Origin: Halomonas icarae
Lineage (GTDB): Bacteria > Pseudomonadota > Gammaproteobacteria > Pseudomonadales > Halomonadaceae
DNA length: 64,000 bases
Reading direction: 5' to 3'
Assembly (NCBI RefSeq): GCF_009901955.1
Contig: NZ_WUTS01000001.1
Span: forward strand, 1,992,817-2,056,816
Below are positions 1-7,820 of the stretch, one piece after another; position 1 is the stretch's first letter; the number at the start of each line of letters is the position of its first letter. The position numbers and the translations under genes are program-made. Under the pieces are notes generated by a model. The model had not been told where the DNA came from. It did not search any database and saw only the letters and a list, made by a program, of their open reading frames with translations.

Positions 1-61
1 GGGCTGGAACGCCTGCGCTGACAGGGATATCGCCGTTATCGCCAGGCTGATAGCGAAAGGC

Positions 62-158
62 GCCGGGGACAGGTCGGAGAGGGGGTCCGAGGACCAGGGA
101 TGGCCGAGGTAGCCTACAGGGAAGTACTCGTGGCGCCCCCTCGAAGGCCTGTCGCCGG
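62..158. repeat. Large imperfect inverted repeat, non-coding
   Basis: Positions 62-85 (GCCGGGGACAGG, then a G-rich end) can pair imperfectly with 136-158 (CCCCCTCG...CCTGTCGCCGG). The interior also has short G/C-rich complementary patches. No convincing reading frame crosses it. It could be a structured RNA, a dispersed intergenic repeat, or the 3' region of a gene lying left of the window. I see no second copy in this window. The remainder of 1-263 shows nothing I recognise. Confidence 0.4.
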
Positions 159-263
159 AAAAGCCTTGAGCGTTACTGCTATCCGCGATAGCACGGCCTG
201 CGCTAATGCCTGCGCCGAGACAGCATGCCTCGCTCTTCACGACAACCGCACAAGGACCTAACC

Positions 264-1040
264 ATGCGACACCTCCTCAGGATGCCTGCCCTCGCGGCGC
301 TGACCCTGACCTTCACGGCCCCCGCCGTGGCCAATGACGCCCCAAACGTCGACGACCTGCCGGCACCCGTGCAGGCCCTGACCGACCAGGGCCTGACCAT
401 TCATGGCCAGTTCGAGGCGCCGGCCGGGCTGACCGGCTACGGCGCCAGCCACTCCCGCGGCGAGGTGGCCGTCTACCTGCTGCCGGGCGGCGAGCACGCC
501 ATCATAGGCACCCTGGTCGATGCAGAAGGCACCAATCTCTCCGAACCCCAGCTGGACAGGCATGTGCGAGCCGCCCAGTTCGCGGAGGTCTGGCAGGACC
601 TGGAAGCGAGCCACTGGATCGCCGATGGCAGCCCCGATGCCGAGCGTATCGTCTACACCTTCACCGACCCCAACTGCCCCTACTGCCGTCAGTTCTGGCA
701 CGAGGCCCGCCCCTGGGTCGAGGCCGGCCAGGTACAGCTGCGTCATATCATGATCGGTGTTCTCGCCTCGGACAGCCCCGCCAAGGCCGCCGCCCTGCTC
801 GGTGCCGAGGACCCCGCCGCCGCCCTTCACGCCCACAGCGGCGAGGGCGACGAGATCGAAGCGGGCCCCCAGTCACGCGAGATCGAGGAGCAGGTCTACG
901 CCAACAACCAGTTGTTCGACTCGCTGGGTTTCATGGCCACGCCCACCACGCTCTACCGCGATGGTGACCGTGTCGACCGCGTCGAGGGGGTCCCCAGCCC
1001 CGAGCGCCTCGAGGAGGTCATGGGCGGCCCAGCGCCCTGA
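264..1040 (+). CDS. dsbG: DsbG/DsbC-like periplasmic thiol:disulfide interchange protein
   Basis: A 258-residue exported thioredoxin-fold protein. An N-terminal signal peptide (residues 1 to about 23, ending AVA) is followed by a DsbC/G-type N-terminal dimerisation region and a thioredoxin domain. The active site CPYC lies at residues 138-141 in the context DPNCPYCRQFW, and a cis-Pro loop (MATPTT) follows. Family knowledge: DsbG reduces sulfenylated or mispaired cysteines in the periplasm and is kept reduced by DsbD. The ATG at 264 was chosen because it begins the signal peptide and has an AAGGA-like site just upstream; an in-frame ATG at 225 would add a non-signal extension. It converges on the tsdBA operon across a hairpin. 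DsbG rather than DsbC is favoured by overall resemblance, and the split is not certain. Confidence 0.85.
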   Translation: MRHLLRMPALAALTLTFTAPAVANDAPNVDDLPAPVQALTDQGLTIHGQFEAPAGLTGYGASHSRGEVAVYLLPGGEHAIIGTLVDAEGTNLSEPQLDRHVRAAQFAEVWQDLEASHWIADGSPDAERIVYTFTDPNCPYCRQFWHEARPWVEAGQVQLRHIMIGVLASDSPAKAAALLGAEDPAAALHAHSGEGDEIEAGPQSREIEEQVYANNQLFDSLGFMATPTTLYRDGDRVDRVEGVPSPERLEEVMGGPAP

Positions 1041-1096
1041 GCCGCCAGCGAAGCGACGCTGTTGGCAACGTCTGTCGGCAACGACTGTTCGCAAAA

Positions 1097-1127
1097 GCGC
1101 CCCGCTGCCTCCCGGGCAGCGGGGCGC
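1097..1127. terminator. Hairpin terminator between convergent dsbG and tsdA
   Basis: A 13-bp perfect stem, GCGCCCCGCTGCC at 1097-1109 and its complement at 1115-1127, closes a 5-nt loop. On the minus strand it is followed by TTTTGC, a short T-run fitting termination of the tsdBA transcript. It may also act on dsbG transcripts. Confidence 0.7.
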
Positions 1128-1148
1128 CTCGCGTTCGGCTGACAGGAA

Positions 1149-2114
1149 TCAGCCGTCGAGTGGGACGGGATTCTCGCCGAAGTTGTCATGATCCCCCAGG
1201 CGCTTGCCGTCGACCTTCTGACCATAGAAGCCATGATGGTCATGGAAGATCTCGGCGGTCTCATCCAGCGTGTCGAGGGTGCGACGACGCGGGTCCTGGG
1301 GCCGCTCGTGGCTGTTGATGAAGGCCGCCACATCCCAGGCTTCCTGATCCGTCAGCGAGTAGGGCTTGCCCAGGGGCATGTTGGCCTTGATGAAGTTGGC
1401 CGCGGTATTCACACGATGCATGCCGGCTCCCCAGTTGTAGGCGCCATCGCCCCACAGCGGCGGAAAGACCTGGCGCTCGCCGACCTTCTGCCCCTGACCC
1501 TCATCACCGTGACAGACCGCACACTGCTGGGCATACACCTCGGCCCCGCGCTCGCGGTCGGCCCCCTGCTCGGTCTCCTCGAGCTTCGGATACCCGCGCC
1601 CGGGCAGCGACTCGTTGATCGGCGCTCCGGTAGCCATCCAGTGCAGGTAGGTCTGCATCGCGACCAGCGGCTCGCTGCCATTCTCCGGTGGCTTGCCGTT
1701 CATGGAGTAGGTGAAGCAGCCCTGAATACGCTCGGCGAGCGTATTGACCTTGTCGTTCTTGCCACGGTAGGCGGGATAGACGCCGAAGGAGGCCCACATC
1801 GGTGCCGAGTTGGCGAGCCGACCGGCATCGAGGTGGCAGTTGGCGCAGTTCTGCTCGTTGAAGACATACTCGCCACGCAGCGCCTGGGTGTTGACGAAGA
1901 GATCACGTCCCTTGCGCACCATATCGCCATACTGGTTGTCGGGAATGTCGCGCTCCAGGGGTGGCTGGAAGGTGACCTCCCCCGCCGGGGCCTCGGGCAG
2001 CGGGATCTGGTAGTCACGCTGGACCTCATCATCCTGGGCCAGTGCGGCCAGGGGCAGGCCGAGCGCCGAGACCAGGGTGCCGGCCATCAACAGGTGGAAT
2101 CTACGCTGGCTCAT
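1149..2114 (-). CDS. tsdA: Diheme cytochrome c, TsdA-like thiosulfate dehydrogenase
   Basis: A 321-residue periplasmic cytochrome with a signal peptide ending near residue 26. Two heme-binding motifs are visible: CANCH (90-94) and CAVCH (198-202). Between them is QGCFTYSMNG with Cys133, which matches the cysteine that serves as unusual axial heme ligand in TsdA. Met232 and Met246 are candidate ligands for heme 2. Family knowledge: TsdA oxidises two thiosulfate to tetrathionate (or the reverse). Its start overlaps the tsdB stop by 4 nt, giving the tsdB-tsdA order known from other bacteria, and it ends a four-gene operon that begins with a two-component system. A general diheme c-type cytochrome is the alternative, but the Cys ligand motif argues for TsdA. 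Confidence 0.82.
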   Translation of the reverse strand: MSQRRFHLLMAGTLVSALGLPLAALAQDDEVQRDYQIPLPEAPAGEVTFQPPLERDIPDNQYGDMVRKGRDLFVNTQALRGEYVFNEQNCANCHLDAGRLANSAPMWASFGVYPAYRGKNDKVNTLAERIQGCFTYSMNGKPPENGSEPLVAMQTYLHWMATGAPINESLPGRGYPKLEETEQGADRERGAEVYAQQCAVCHGDEGQGQKVGERQVFPPLWGDGAYNWGAGMHRVNTAANFIKANMPLGKPYSLTDQEAWDVAAFINSHERPQDPRRRTLDTLDETAEIFHDHHGFYGQKVDGKRLGDHDNFGENPVPLDG

Positions 2115-2806
2115 TGACCATCCTCCTCTTGTGCCGCATCGCCCTGCGCGGCGATGCGCTCCGGCAGGGTGGCATAGTAGTCGGCTATCAGTTCGATCTG
2201 CGCCTCGTCGAGGCGCTCGGCGACCCCCATCATCAGGTCGTTGGGGTCGTTATGGCGCTTGCCTTCGCGCCAGGCCTCGAGCTGGCTGACGATATATCCC
2301 GCATGCTGACCCGCGAGCGGCGGGAAGCTGTCCCCCACGCCCTGACCATTGGGCCCATGGCACTGGCTGCAGGCCGGAATCATCCTGCCCTCGGCCCAGT
2401 CACCGCGCTCTGCCAGCCACTCCGCCTCGTCATTCGGGTCGGCGGCATGATAGGCGGTGGGGAGCTCGGGCCAGGGCTCGAGTTCGGCATAGTAGGCCGC
2501 CACATCGGCGATCTGCTGGTCATCGAGCATGTTGGCGAACGGCATCATGCTGGGGCTCTCGCGACGCCCTTCCTTGATGTCGTGCAACTGCTTGGCGATA
2601 TAGGCCGCCGGCAGCCCGGCCAGTCGCGGCCATGACTCGCCGTTGGGGTTGTTCATGCCCATGCCATCGGCCTGGTGGCAGGCCACACAGGTTCCCGCGG
2701 CCGCCTCGCCCCGCTCGGCATCCCCCTCAAGCGCCACGGCCTGGCTGGCAGCCAGCCCGGCACCCAGCAGCAGGCCGAGCCCACTCGCGATCCTCTTGCT
2801 GGTCAT
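2111..2806 (-). CDS. tsdB: Diheme cytochrome c4-like protein, TsdB-type electron acceptor
   Basis: A 231-residue exported cytochrome with a signal peptide to about residue 26 and two similar c-type domains. Heme motifs are CVACH (40-44) and CSQCH (146-150), with methionine-containing segments after each, as in cytochrome c4. Family knowledge: TsdB is the diheme partner that takes electrons from TsdA and passes them towards terminal oxidases. The ATG at 2806 was chosen because AAGGAG lies directly upstream and it gives a normal signal peptide; an upstream in-frame start at 2851 would lie inside the histidine kinase gene and prepend an arginine-rich stretch. It begins 19 nt after the kinase gene and overlaps tsdA by 4 nt, so all four genes are probably co-transcribed. 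Confidence 0.8.
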   Translation of the reverse strand: MTSKRIASGLGLLLGAGLAASQAVALEGDAERGEAAAGTCVACHQADGMGMNNPNGESWPRLAGLPAAYIAKQLHDIKEGRRESPSMMPFANMLDDQQIADVAAYYAELEPWPELPTAYHAADPNDEAEWLAERGDWAEGRMIPACSQCHGPNGQGVGDSFPPLAGQHAGYIVSQLEAWREGKRHNDPNDLMMGVAERLDEAQIELIADYYATLPERIAAQGDAAQEEDGQ

Positions 2807-2825
2807 CGGTCTTCTCCTTGTCGTG

Positions 2826-4163
2826 TCATGCCCTCGCCGGGGCAACCTCACTCGCCTGGACCGGGAGGGTCAGGCGCGCTTCCAACCCACCCCGCGCGGG
2901 GCTGGCAAACTCCAGGTGGCCGCCGAAGCGCTCGGCGATCGCCACCACGATGGTCAGGCCCAGGCCGCTGCCATGCTGCTTGCTGGCACGCCAGAACCGT
3001 CTGGCCATCTGCTTCATGACGTCCTCATCGACCCCGGGCCCCTGGTCGATCACCCTGAATGTCAGGTGCGTGCGATTATCGCCCTCCACGTCGAGGGTCA
3101 CTCGCGATGCCTCGCCACCGTGGCGCAGGGCGTTGTCGACCAGGTTGCGCAGCGCGGTGACGGCAAGCTCCCGCGGCAGCGCCAGCGGGGCCTGTGGCCA
3201 CGCCTCGGGCAATTCGAAGCGCGAGGTCTCAGCACCGCTGTCGCGCAGCGCGAGGGCCATTACCTCCGCGGGTCGACACAGAGTGCCATCCTCGAAGGCC
3301 AGCCGGCCCTCCACCCGGGCCAGCATCAACAGCTGGTCGAGAATTCGTGCCAGACGCTCGACGCCCTCCTCAGCGTAGATAACGGCATCGCGGGCGGACC
3401 TGCCCTCTACGCGGCCCGCCACCTGCAGATGGGTCTTGATGGCGGTGAGCGGCGTGCGCAGCTCGTGGGCGGCATCATTGGTAAAGCGCTGTTCGCGCAC
3501 GATGGCCTGCTGGACGCGAGCCAGCAGGCCGTTGAGGGTTTCCACCAGCGGGCGCAGCTCGCCGGGTACCCCGTAGGTGGCCACCGGCGCCAGGGCATCC
3601 GGATGGCGCCGGGCCAGGGAGTCACGCAGCCGGGCGATGGGCGAGAGTCCGCGCACCACCCCGATCCATAGCGCCACCATGCTGCCCAGCATGGCCACCA
3701 CGAAGGGCACCGTGGCCACCTTGATGACATTGCCGAGCAGCATATCGCGCTCATCCATGCGATCGGCGGTGGTGATGGTCAACCCGTTGCGCTCGTAGGT
3801 GAACACCCGCCAGGTTACGCCCCCCTCTTCGCGGTAGGTGTGCCCGCCGGCCTCCCCCATCGCCAGTATCGACCCCAGGTCGGTATGCGTCCGCGCCATG
3901 ATCTCGCCGCGGGGCGAGTGCACCTGACAGGCCAGCCCCTCGATGGGCGGGATCGACAGCGCCCGTCGATCGGCCTCGAGCCACACCTCCTGGGGTAGCT
4001 GAGCCATCAGCCCCGCGACCATCCGCGCCGACTGGGCGAGACGCTGATCGAGGGTGGCCACGAACTGCTCCTCCAGATCACGCAGCAGCCAGGCGGCAGC
4101 CAGCCCCCACAGCACCAGCAGGGTGACACCGAGGGTCGCCAGCAGCCGCGTGCGCAGGCTCAC
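2826..4163 (-). CDS. Sensor histidine kinase (QseC-like)
   Basis: A 445-residue membrane kinase. TM1 is at about residues 8-27, a periplasmic sensor region of about 120 residues follows, and TM2 is at about 150-171 before a HAMP-like linker. The H-box FTNDAAHELRTPLT places the phospho-acceptor at His233. The N-box (LRNLVDNALRHG) and G-boxes (DQGPGV, GSGLGL) are intact. The architecture resembles QseC/PmrB-type sensors. Its start overlaps the response-regulator stop by 4 nt, and tsdB starts 19 nt beyond its end, so the sensor is physically tied to thiosulfate oxidation genes. The ligand cannot be read from sequence; a thiosulfate or redox signal is inferred only from context. Confidence 0.85.
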   Translation of the reverse strand: MSLRTRLLATLGVTLLVLWGLAAAWLLRDLEEQFVATLDQRLAQSARMVAGLMAQLPQEVWLEADRRALSIPPIEGLACQVHSPRGEIMARTHTDLGSILAMGEAGGHTYREEGGVTWRVFTYERNGLTITTADRMDERDMLLGNVIKVATVPFVVAMLGSMVALWIGVVRGLSPIARLRDSLARRHPDALAPVATYGVPGELRPLVETLNGLLARVQQAIVREQRFTNDAAHELRTPLTAIKTHLQVAGRVEGRSARDAVIYAEEGVERLARILDQLLMLARVEGRLAFEDGTLCRPAEVMALALRDSGAETSRFELPEAWPQAPLALPRELAVTALRNLVDNALRHGGEASRVTLDVEGDNRTHLTFRVIDQGPGVDEDVMKQMARRFWRASKQHGSGLGLTIVVAIAERFGGHLEFASPARGGLEARLTLPVQASEVAPARA

Positions 4164-4861
4164 GATCGTTCCTTATCGGCTGACTCGCCGACTGACTCAC
4201 CCAGCGGCGGTCCCAGACGATACCCCAGCCCGCGCACCGTCTCGATCAGCTCGCTGCCGAGCTTGCGGCGCAGATGATGGATATGCACGTTGAGGGCGTT
4301 GCTCTCCACCTCCTCGCTCAAGCCGTAGAGGCTATCCTTGAGCTGGTCGGCCGACAGCACGCTGCGCGGTGCGTGCAGGAAGGCCTCGAGCAGCACCAGC
4401 TCGCGGCGCGACAGCGTCACCGGACGACCGTCGAGGGTGACCTCCCGAGCCAGCGAATCAAGGCACAGGGCGCCGTGCTCGATCAGCGGATGCGAGCGCC
4501 CCGCCGCGCGACGCAGCAGGGCCTGGAGCCGGGCCACCAGTTCGTCGAGGTCGAAGGGCTTGACCAGATAGTCATCGGCACCGCCCTGCAGCCCCGCCAC
4601 CCGGTCGCTGACCGCATCGCGGGCTGTCAGCACCAGCACCGGGGTGGTCACCCCGCCGCCGCGCCACTCCATCAGCAGGTTCAGGCCATCGCCATCGGGC
4701 AGCCCGCGGTCAAGGATCACCACGTCGCTTGCGACACTCGCCAGGGCGCGACGCGCCTCGGTGATGGAGGCCACATGATCGACGACATAGTCGTGCATCG
4801 CGAGCCCGGCGCAAATGCCCGATGCCACCAGGGCATCATCCTCGATCAGCAGTACGTGCAT
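4160..4861 (-). CDS. OmpR/PhoB-family response regulator (QseB-like)
   Basis: A 233-residue two-domain regulator. The receiver domain (1 to about 115) has the acidic pair EDD at 7-9, phospho-acceptor Asp51 in VILDRGLPDGDG, and the conserved Lys in LVKPFDLDEL. A winged-helix DNA-binding domain follows (about 125-220) with the typical LSRRELVLLEAFL and HIHHLRRKLG segments. It is the first gene of the operon regulator-kinase-tsdB-tsdA, so it may control its own transcription. A hairpin at 4971-5003 separates it from the YeeE genes upstream. The likely target is the sulfur genes around it, which is inference from context. Confidence 0.87.
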   Translation of the reverse strand: MHVLLIEDDALVASGICAGLAMHDYVVDHVASITEARRALASVASDVVILDRGLPDGDGLNLLMEWRGGGVTTPVLVLTARDAVSDRVAGLQGGADDYLVKPFDLDELVARLQALLRRAAGRSHPLIEHGALCLDSLAREVTLDGRPVTLSRRELVLLEAFLHAPRSVLSADQLKDSLYGLSEEVESNALNVHIHHLRRKLGSELIETVRGLGYRLGPPLGESVGESADKERS

Positions 4862-4970
4862 GGCGTAAAGGTCCTCTGGTTGGGCATCATCTTGTCACCG
4901 GGCCATTAAGCCAGCATTAATGATTGTCGTGAGTTAAACCGTTCCCGGCGAGCCATTGGTCGTAGACGTC

Positions 4971-5003
4971 GACGCCCCTGCAGGCGGCACCTGCGGGGGC
5001 GTC
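4971..5003. terminator. GC-rich hairpin after the YeeE pair
   Basis: A 14-bp stem, GACGCCCCTGCAGG with CCTGCGGGGGCGTC (one G-U pair in RNA) and loop CGGCA, lies between the end of the YeeE genes and the response regulator. No T-run follows on the minus strand, so it may attenuate rather than fully stop transcription into the regulator operon. Confidence 0.5.
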
Positions 5004-5021
5004 GCTTGACGCAGGTCAGGC

Positions 5022-5450
5022 TCAGCCTCGGGCAGGAATCGCCCTGGCCAGGAACCAGCCCGCCACCATCGCCACCAGCATGGCGACCAGCGGGGCAGTG
5101 AGCCCCCCCACGGAGGCGATGGCCGGCCCCGGGCAGTAGCCGGAGAGCCCCCAGCCGATGCCGAACAGCGCCGAGCCGCCGATCAGGCGGGCATCCAGTT
5201 CCTGACGGGTAGGCAGCTGGAAGCGCTCGGCAAACAGCGGGTTGGGGCGCCGCAGCACCAGCCGGTACCCGATAAAGTTGGTCACCACGGCGCCGCCGAG
5301 CACGAACATCAGGGTCGGGTCCCAGGCGCCGAAGAGATCGAGGAAACCCAGCACCCGCGAGGGGTCGGTCATCCCGGAGACGGCGAGCCCCAGGCCGAAG
5401 ATCAGCCCGGCGATATAGCCCGCCACGGTTTTCATGGCCGACGGTTTCAT
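5022..5450 (-). CDS. YeeE/YedE (DUF395) sulfur transporter half, PmpB-like
   Basis: A 142-residue integral membrane protein with about four hydrophobic segments and the conserved cysteine motif SGYCPGPA near residue 103. Family knowledge: YeeE/YedE proteins (TsuA in E. coli) carry thiosulfate or related sulfur compounds inward using conserved cysteines. In many proteobacteria the transporter is split into two short proteins (PmpA/PmpB), as here. The ATG at 5450 overlaps the stop of the preceding half by 4 nt (ATGA), indicating translational coupling; ATG 5435 is a second possibility. Both halves together probably form one functional unit. The substrate is inferred from family and neighbours. 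Confidence 0.8.
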   Translation of the reverse strand: MKPSAMKTVAGYIAGLIFGLGLAVSGMTDPSRVLGFLDLFGAWDPTLMFVLGGAVVTNFIGYRLVLRRPNPLFAERFQLPTRQELDARLIGGSALFGIGWGLSGYCPGPAIASVGGLTAPLVAMLVAMVAGWFLARAIPARG

Positions 5451-5920
5451 GCACCACCTCCGATCACGTGCCGCACAACAAACACGGTGAAGATCGCCGC
5501 CACCAAAAAAGTGACGGTAGCCACCATCGAGCGCACCGAGAGCCGCGCCAGGCCGCACACCCCGTGACCACTGGTGCAGCCACTGCCCAGCCCCGTTCCC
5601 AGGCCCACCAGCAGGCCGGCCAGCAGCATCAGCGCCACGCCGCCGGGGGGCTCACCGATCACCCGATCGGTGACGTCGACGGCACCGCCGGCGACGTTGC
5701 CCAGGCCACCGCCGAGCAGCATCACCACGAGGGGGCCGCTGATCAGGCCGAGCAGGAAGGTCAGCCGCCAGGCACTGTCACCCTTGGGTCGCGCCGTGAT
5801 CAGGCCTCCGATGATGCCACTGATGCCGGCGATGCGACCCAGGGTCGCCATCAGCCAGGTCGCGGAGAGGCCGATCAGCACGCCGCCGGCCAGTCCCTGC
5901 AGGGATGAGCTCCAGTCCAC
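5447..5920 (-). CDS. YeeE/YedE (DUF395) sulfur transporter half, PmpA-like
   Basis: A 157-residue membrane protein with about four hydrophobic helices. The signature GSGCTSGHGVCGLARLSVRS near residues 112-131 carries the two conserved cysteines of the YeeE family. The start is GTG at 5920 with a good AAGGAG site 9 nt upstream. A small palindrome (GCACCC GG GGGTGC, 5939-5952) lies just ahead of the ribosome site. The gene is followed with a 4-nt overlap by the second half. In Agrobacterium and Xylella the same split pair sits with the persulfide dioxygenase Blh in the BigR operon, which matches the arrangement here. It probably imports reduced sulfur species. Confidence 0.8.
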   Translation of the reverse strand: MDWSSSLQGLAGGVLIGLSATWLMATLGRIAGISGIIGGLITARPKGDSAWRLTFLLGLISGPLVVMLLGGGLGNVAGGAVDVTDRVIGEPPGGVALMLLAGLLVGLGTGLGSGCTSGHGVCGLARLSVRSMVATVTFLVAAIFTVFVVRHVIGGGA

Positions 5921-5985
5921 TCTTCTCTCTCCTTTGGTGCACCCGGGGGTGCGCTATTAAAGAACCATTCAGGACACGGCCACTG

Positions 5986-7749
5986 CTAGAGCGGAGTATT
6001 TGCCTGCAGCTCGGTACAGCGCCGTGACAGGCTGATATCGCTCTCGCCACGCAGCTCGCGCCAGGCATCGTAGGTGCTCAAGAACACCTCACCGGTCATC
6101 TCGTGACAGAAATCGGTGTGCTGCAGTCGATCCATCACCGGACCCTTCACCTCGGCCAGATGGAGGCATACGCCGGAGTCCCTGAGGCGCGCATTGATCG
6201 CCTCGAGGCTCTCCAGGGCCGAGGCGTCGATGACATTGACCGCCTGACAGGCCAGCACGATATGCTCGAGGCCAGGCTGGCGGGCCGCCAGCGCCATCAC
6301 GGTGTCCTCCAGGTAACGCGCATTGGCGAAGTAGAGGCTCTCGTCGACCCGCAGGATCGTCAGACGCTCGTCGGTCTCCACCACATGGCGCTGCACGTTG
6401 CGAAAGTGCTCAGTGCCCGGCACCCGTCCGACCACGGCACTGTGAGGACGGCTGGTGCGATACAGATGCAGCGCCAGCGACAGGCCCACCCCGACCATGA
6501 TCCCGCTCTCCACGCCGTCTGCCAGGGTCACCGCGATGGTGGCCAGCATGGCGGCGACATCCCCCTTCGAGTACGCCCAGGTGCGCCTGATCGCAGCGAT
6601 ATCGACCAGCGACAGCACCGCCACGATGATGGTGGCCGCCAGCGTGGCGATCGGCAGATAGGCAATCAGTGGGGTAAGGCACAGTGCGGCCACACCGATG
6701 CCCAACGCGGTAAAGGCCCCGGCAGCCGGGGTCTCGGCCCCGGCATCGAAGTTCACCACCGAGCGCGAGAAACCACCGGTCACCGGCATGCCACCGGTCA
6801 ATGACGCGGCGATATTGGAGGTACCCAGCCCCACCAGCTCCTGGTCGGGGTCGATGCGCTGACGCCGCTTGGCGGCCAGGGTCTGGCCCACTGATACCGA
6901 CTCGACGAAACCGACGATGCTGATCAGCAACGCCGCCACGAACAGTTCGCGCCACAGACCACTGTCGAAGCCGGGCAGGGTCAGGGGCGGCAGTCCCGCC
7001 GGCACCTCACCAACCACCGCCACTCCATGGCGATCCAGCCCCAGCCCCCAGCTCGCCAGGGTGGTGGCGGCCACGGCGAGAATCGGTGCTGCCCTGGTGA
7101 GCATGTCCGCCGGGCGCGCCGGCACGCCGAGGCGACGCAGGGCCGGTTTGAGCCGGCGCCGCGCGACATGCAGAAAGGCCAGCACTCCAAGCCCGACCAG
7201 CAGGGTCGGCAGGTTGACGCTACCCAATTGGCCGCCCAGCTCCACCACCAGCGCCAGCAGGTTATGACCGCTCGCCTCGACGCCCAACAGATGCTTGAGT
7301 TGGCTGGCGGCGATGATCAACCCCGAGGCGGTGATAAATCCCGAAATCACCGGGTGGCTCAGGAAGTTGGCCAGAAATCCCAGCCGCGCTACTCCCATCA
7401 GGGTCAGGATCCCCCCCGACAGCAGTGCCAGCGCCAGGGCCGCACCGAGATATTCCGGCGTGCCCTGAGGCGCCACCTGCCCCACCGCCGCGGCAGTCAT
7501 CAGCGATACCACCGCCACCGGGCCCACCGAGAGGGTGCGGCTGGTGCCGAACACGGCGTAGATCGCCAGAGGCGCGATGCTGGCGTAGAGCCCCACCTCG
7601 GGTGGCAGCCCGGCCAGCATGGCATAGGCCAGCGACTGGGGAATCAGCATGATGGTGACGATCACCGCCGCCATCAGGTCGCTGGCCAGAGCACTTCGCC
7701 CGTAGTCGGGCAGCCACTGCAGGATCGGCAGATAGCGTTTCGGATTCAC
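5986..7749 (-). CDS. SulP-family anion permease with STAS domain
   Basis: A 587-residue SLC26/SulP transporter. A transmembrane region of about 12-14 helices spans residues 15-430 and includes the family motif region IPQSLAYAMLAGLPPEVGLY. A C-terminal cytoplasmic STAS domain (about 450-560) contains the ILRVDESLYFAN and VIDASALESL segments. Family members move sulfate, bicarbonate or dicarboxylates. Its place between a persulfide dioxygenase and sulfur transporters favours sulfate or sulfite movement, but substrate is not readable from sequence. The start is GTG 7749 with a GAGG site nearby. In the Agrobacterium/Xylella BigR operons a TauE-type exporter accompanies these genes; SulP may fill that place here (inference). 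Confidence 0.87.
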   Translation of the reverse strand: MNPKRYLPILQWLPDYGRSALASDLMAAVIVTIMLIPQSLAYAMLAGLPPEVGLYASIAPLAIYAVFGTSRTLSVGPVAVVSLMTAAAVGQVAPQGTPEYLGAALALALLSGGILTLMGVARLGFLANFLSHPVISGFITASGLIIAASQLKHLLGVEASGHNLLALVVELGGQLGSVNLPTLLVGLGVLAFLHVARRRLKPALRRLGVPARPADMLTRAAPILAVAATTLASWGLGLDRHGVAVVGEVPAGLPPLTLPGFDSGLWRELFVAALLISIVGFVESVSVGQTLAAKRRQRIDPDQELVGLGTSNIAASLTGGMPVTGGFSRSVVNFDAGAETPAAGAFTALGIGVAALCLTPLIAYLPIATLAATIIVAVLSLVDIAAIRRTWAYSKGDVAAMLATIAVTLADGVESGIMVGVGLSLALHLYRTSRPHSAVVGRVPGTEHFRNVQRHVVETDERLTILRVDESLYFANARYLEDTVMALAARQPGLEHIVLACQAVNVIDASALESLEAINARLRDSGVCLHLAEVKGPVMDRLQHTDFCHEMTGEVFLSTYDAWRELRGESDISLSRRCTELQANTPL

Positions 7750-7781
7750 GCGGCTTGCCTCGGCACTCGCTGGTTGGAGCG

Positions 7782-7820
7782 TGTTGTTAGAACATGTTGT
7801 TAGAGCAAGTTGCTAGAACG
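7782..7820. repeat. Three tandem 13-bp repeats over the end of the persulfide dioxygenase gene
   Basis: TGTTGTTAGAACA (7782-7794), TGTTGTTAGAGCA (7795-7807) and AGTTGCTAGAACG (7808-7820) are consecutive and near identical; a fourth copy begins at 7821 and decays. The third copy includes the stop codon of the dioxygenase gene (7813-7815), so the repeat spans the coding end and the gap before sulP. Confidence 0.75.
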
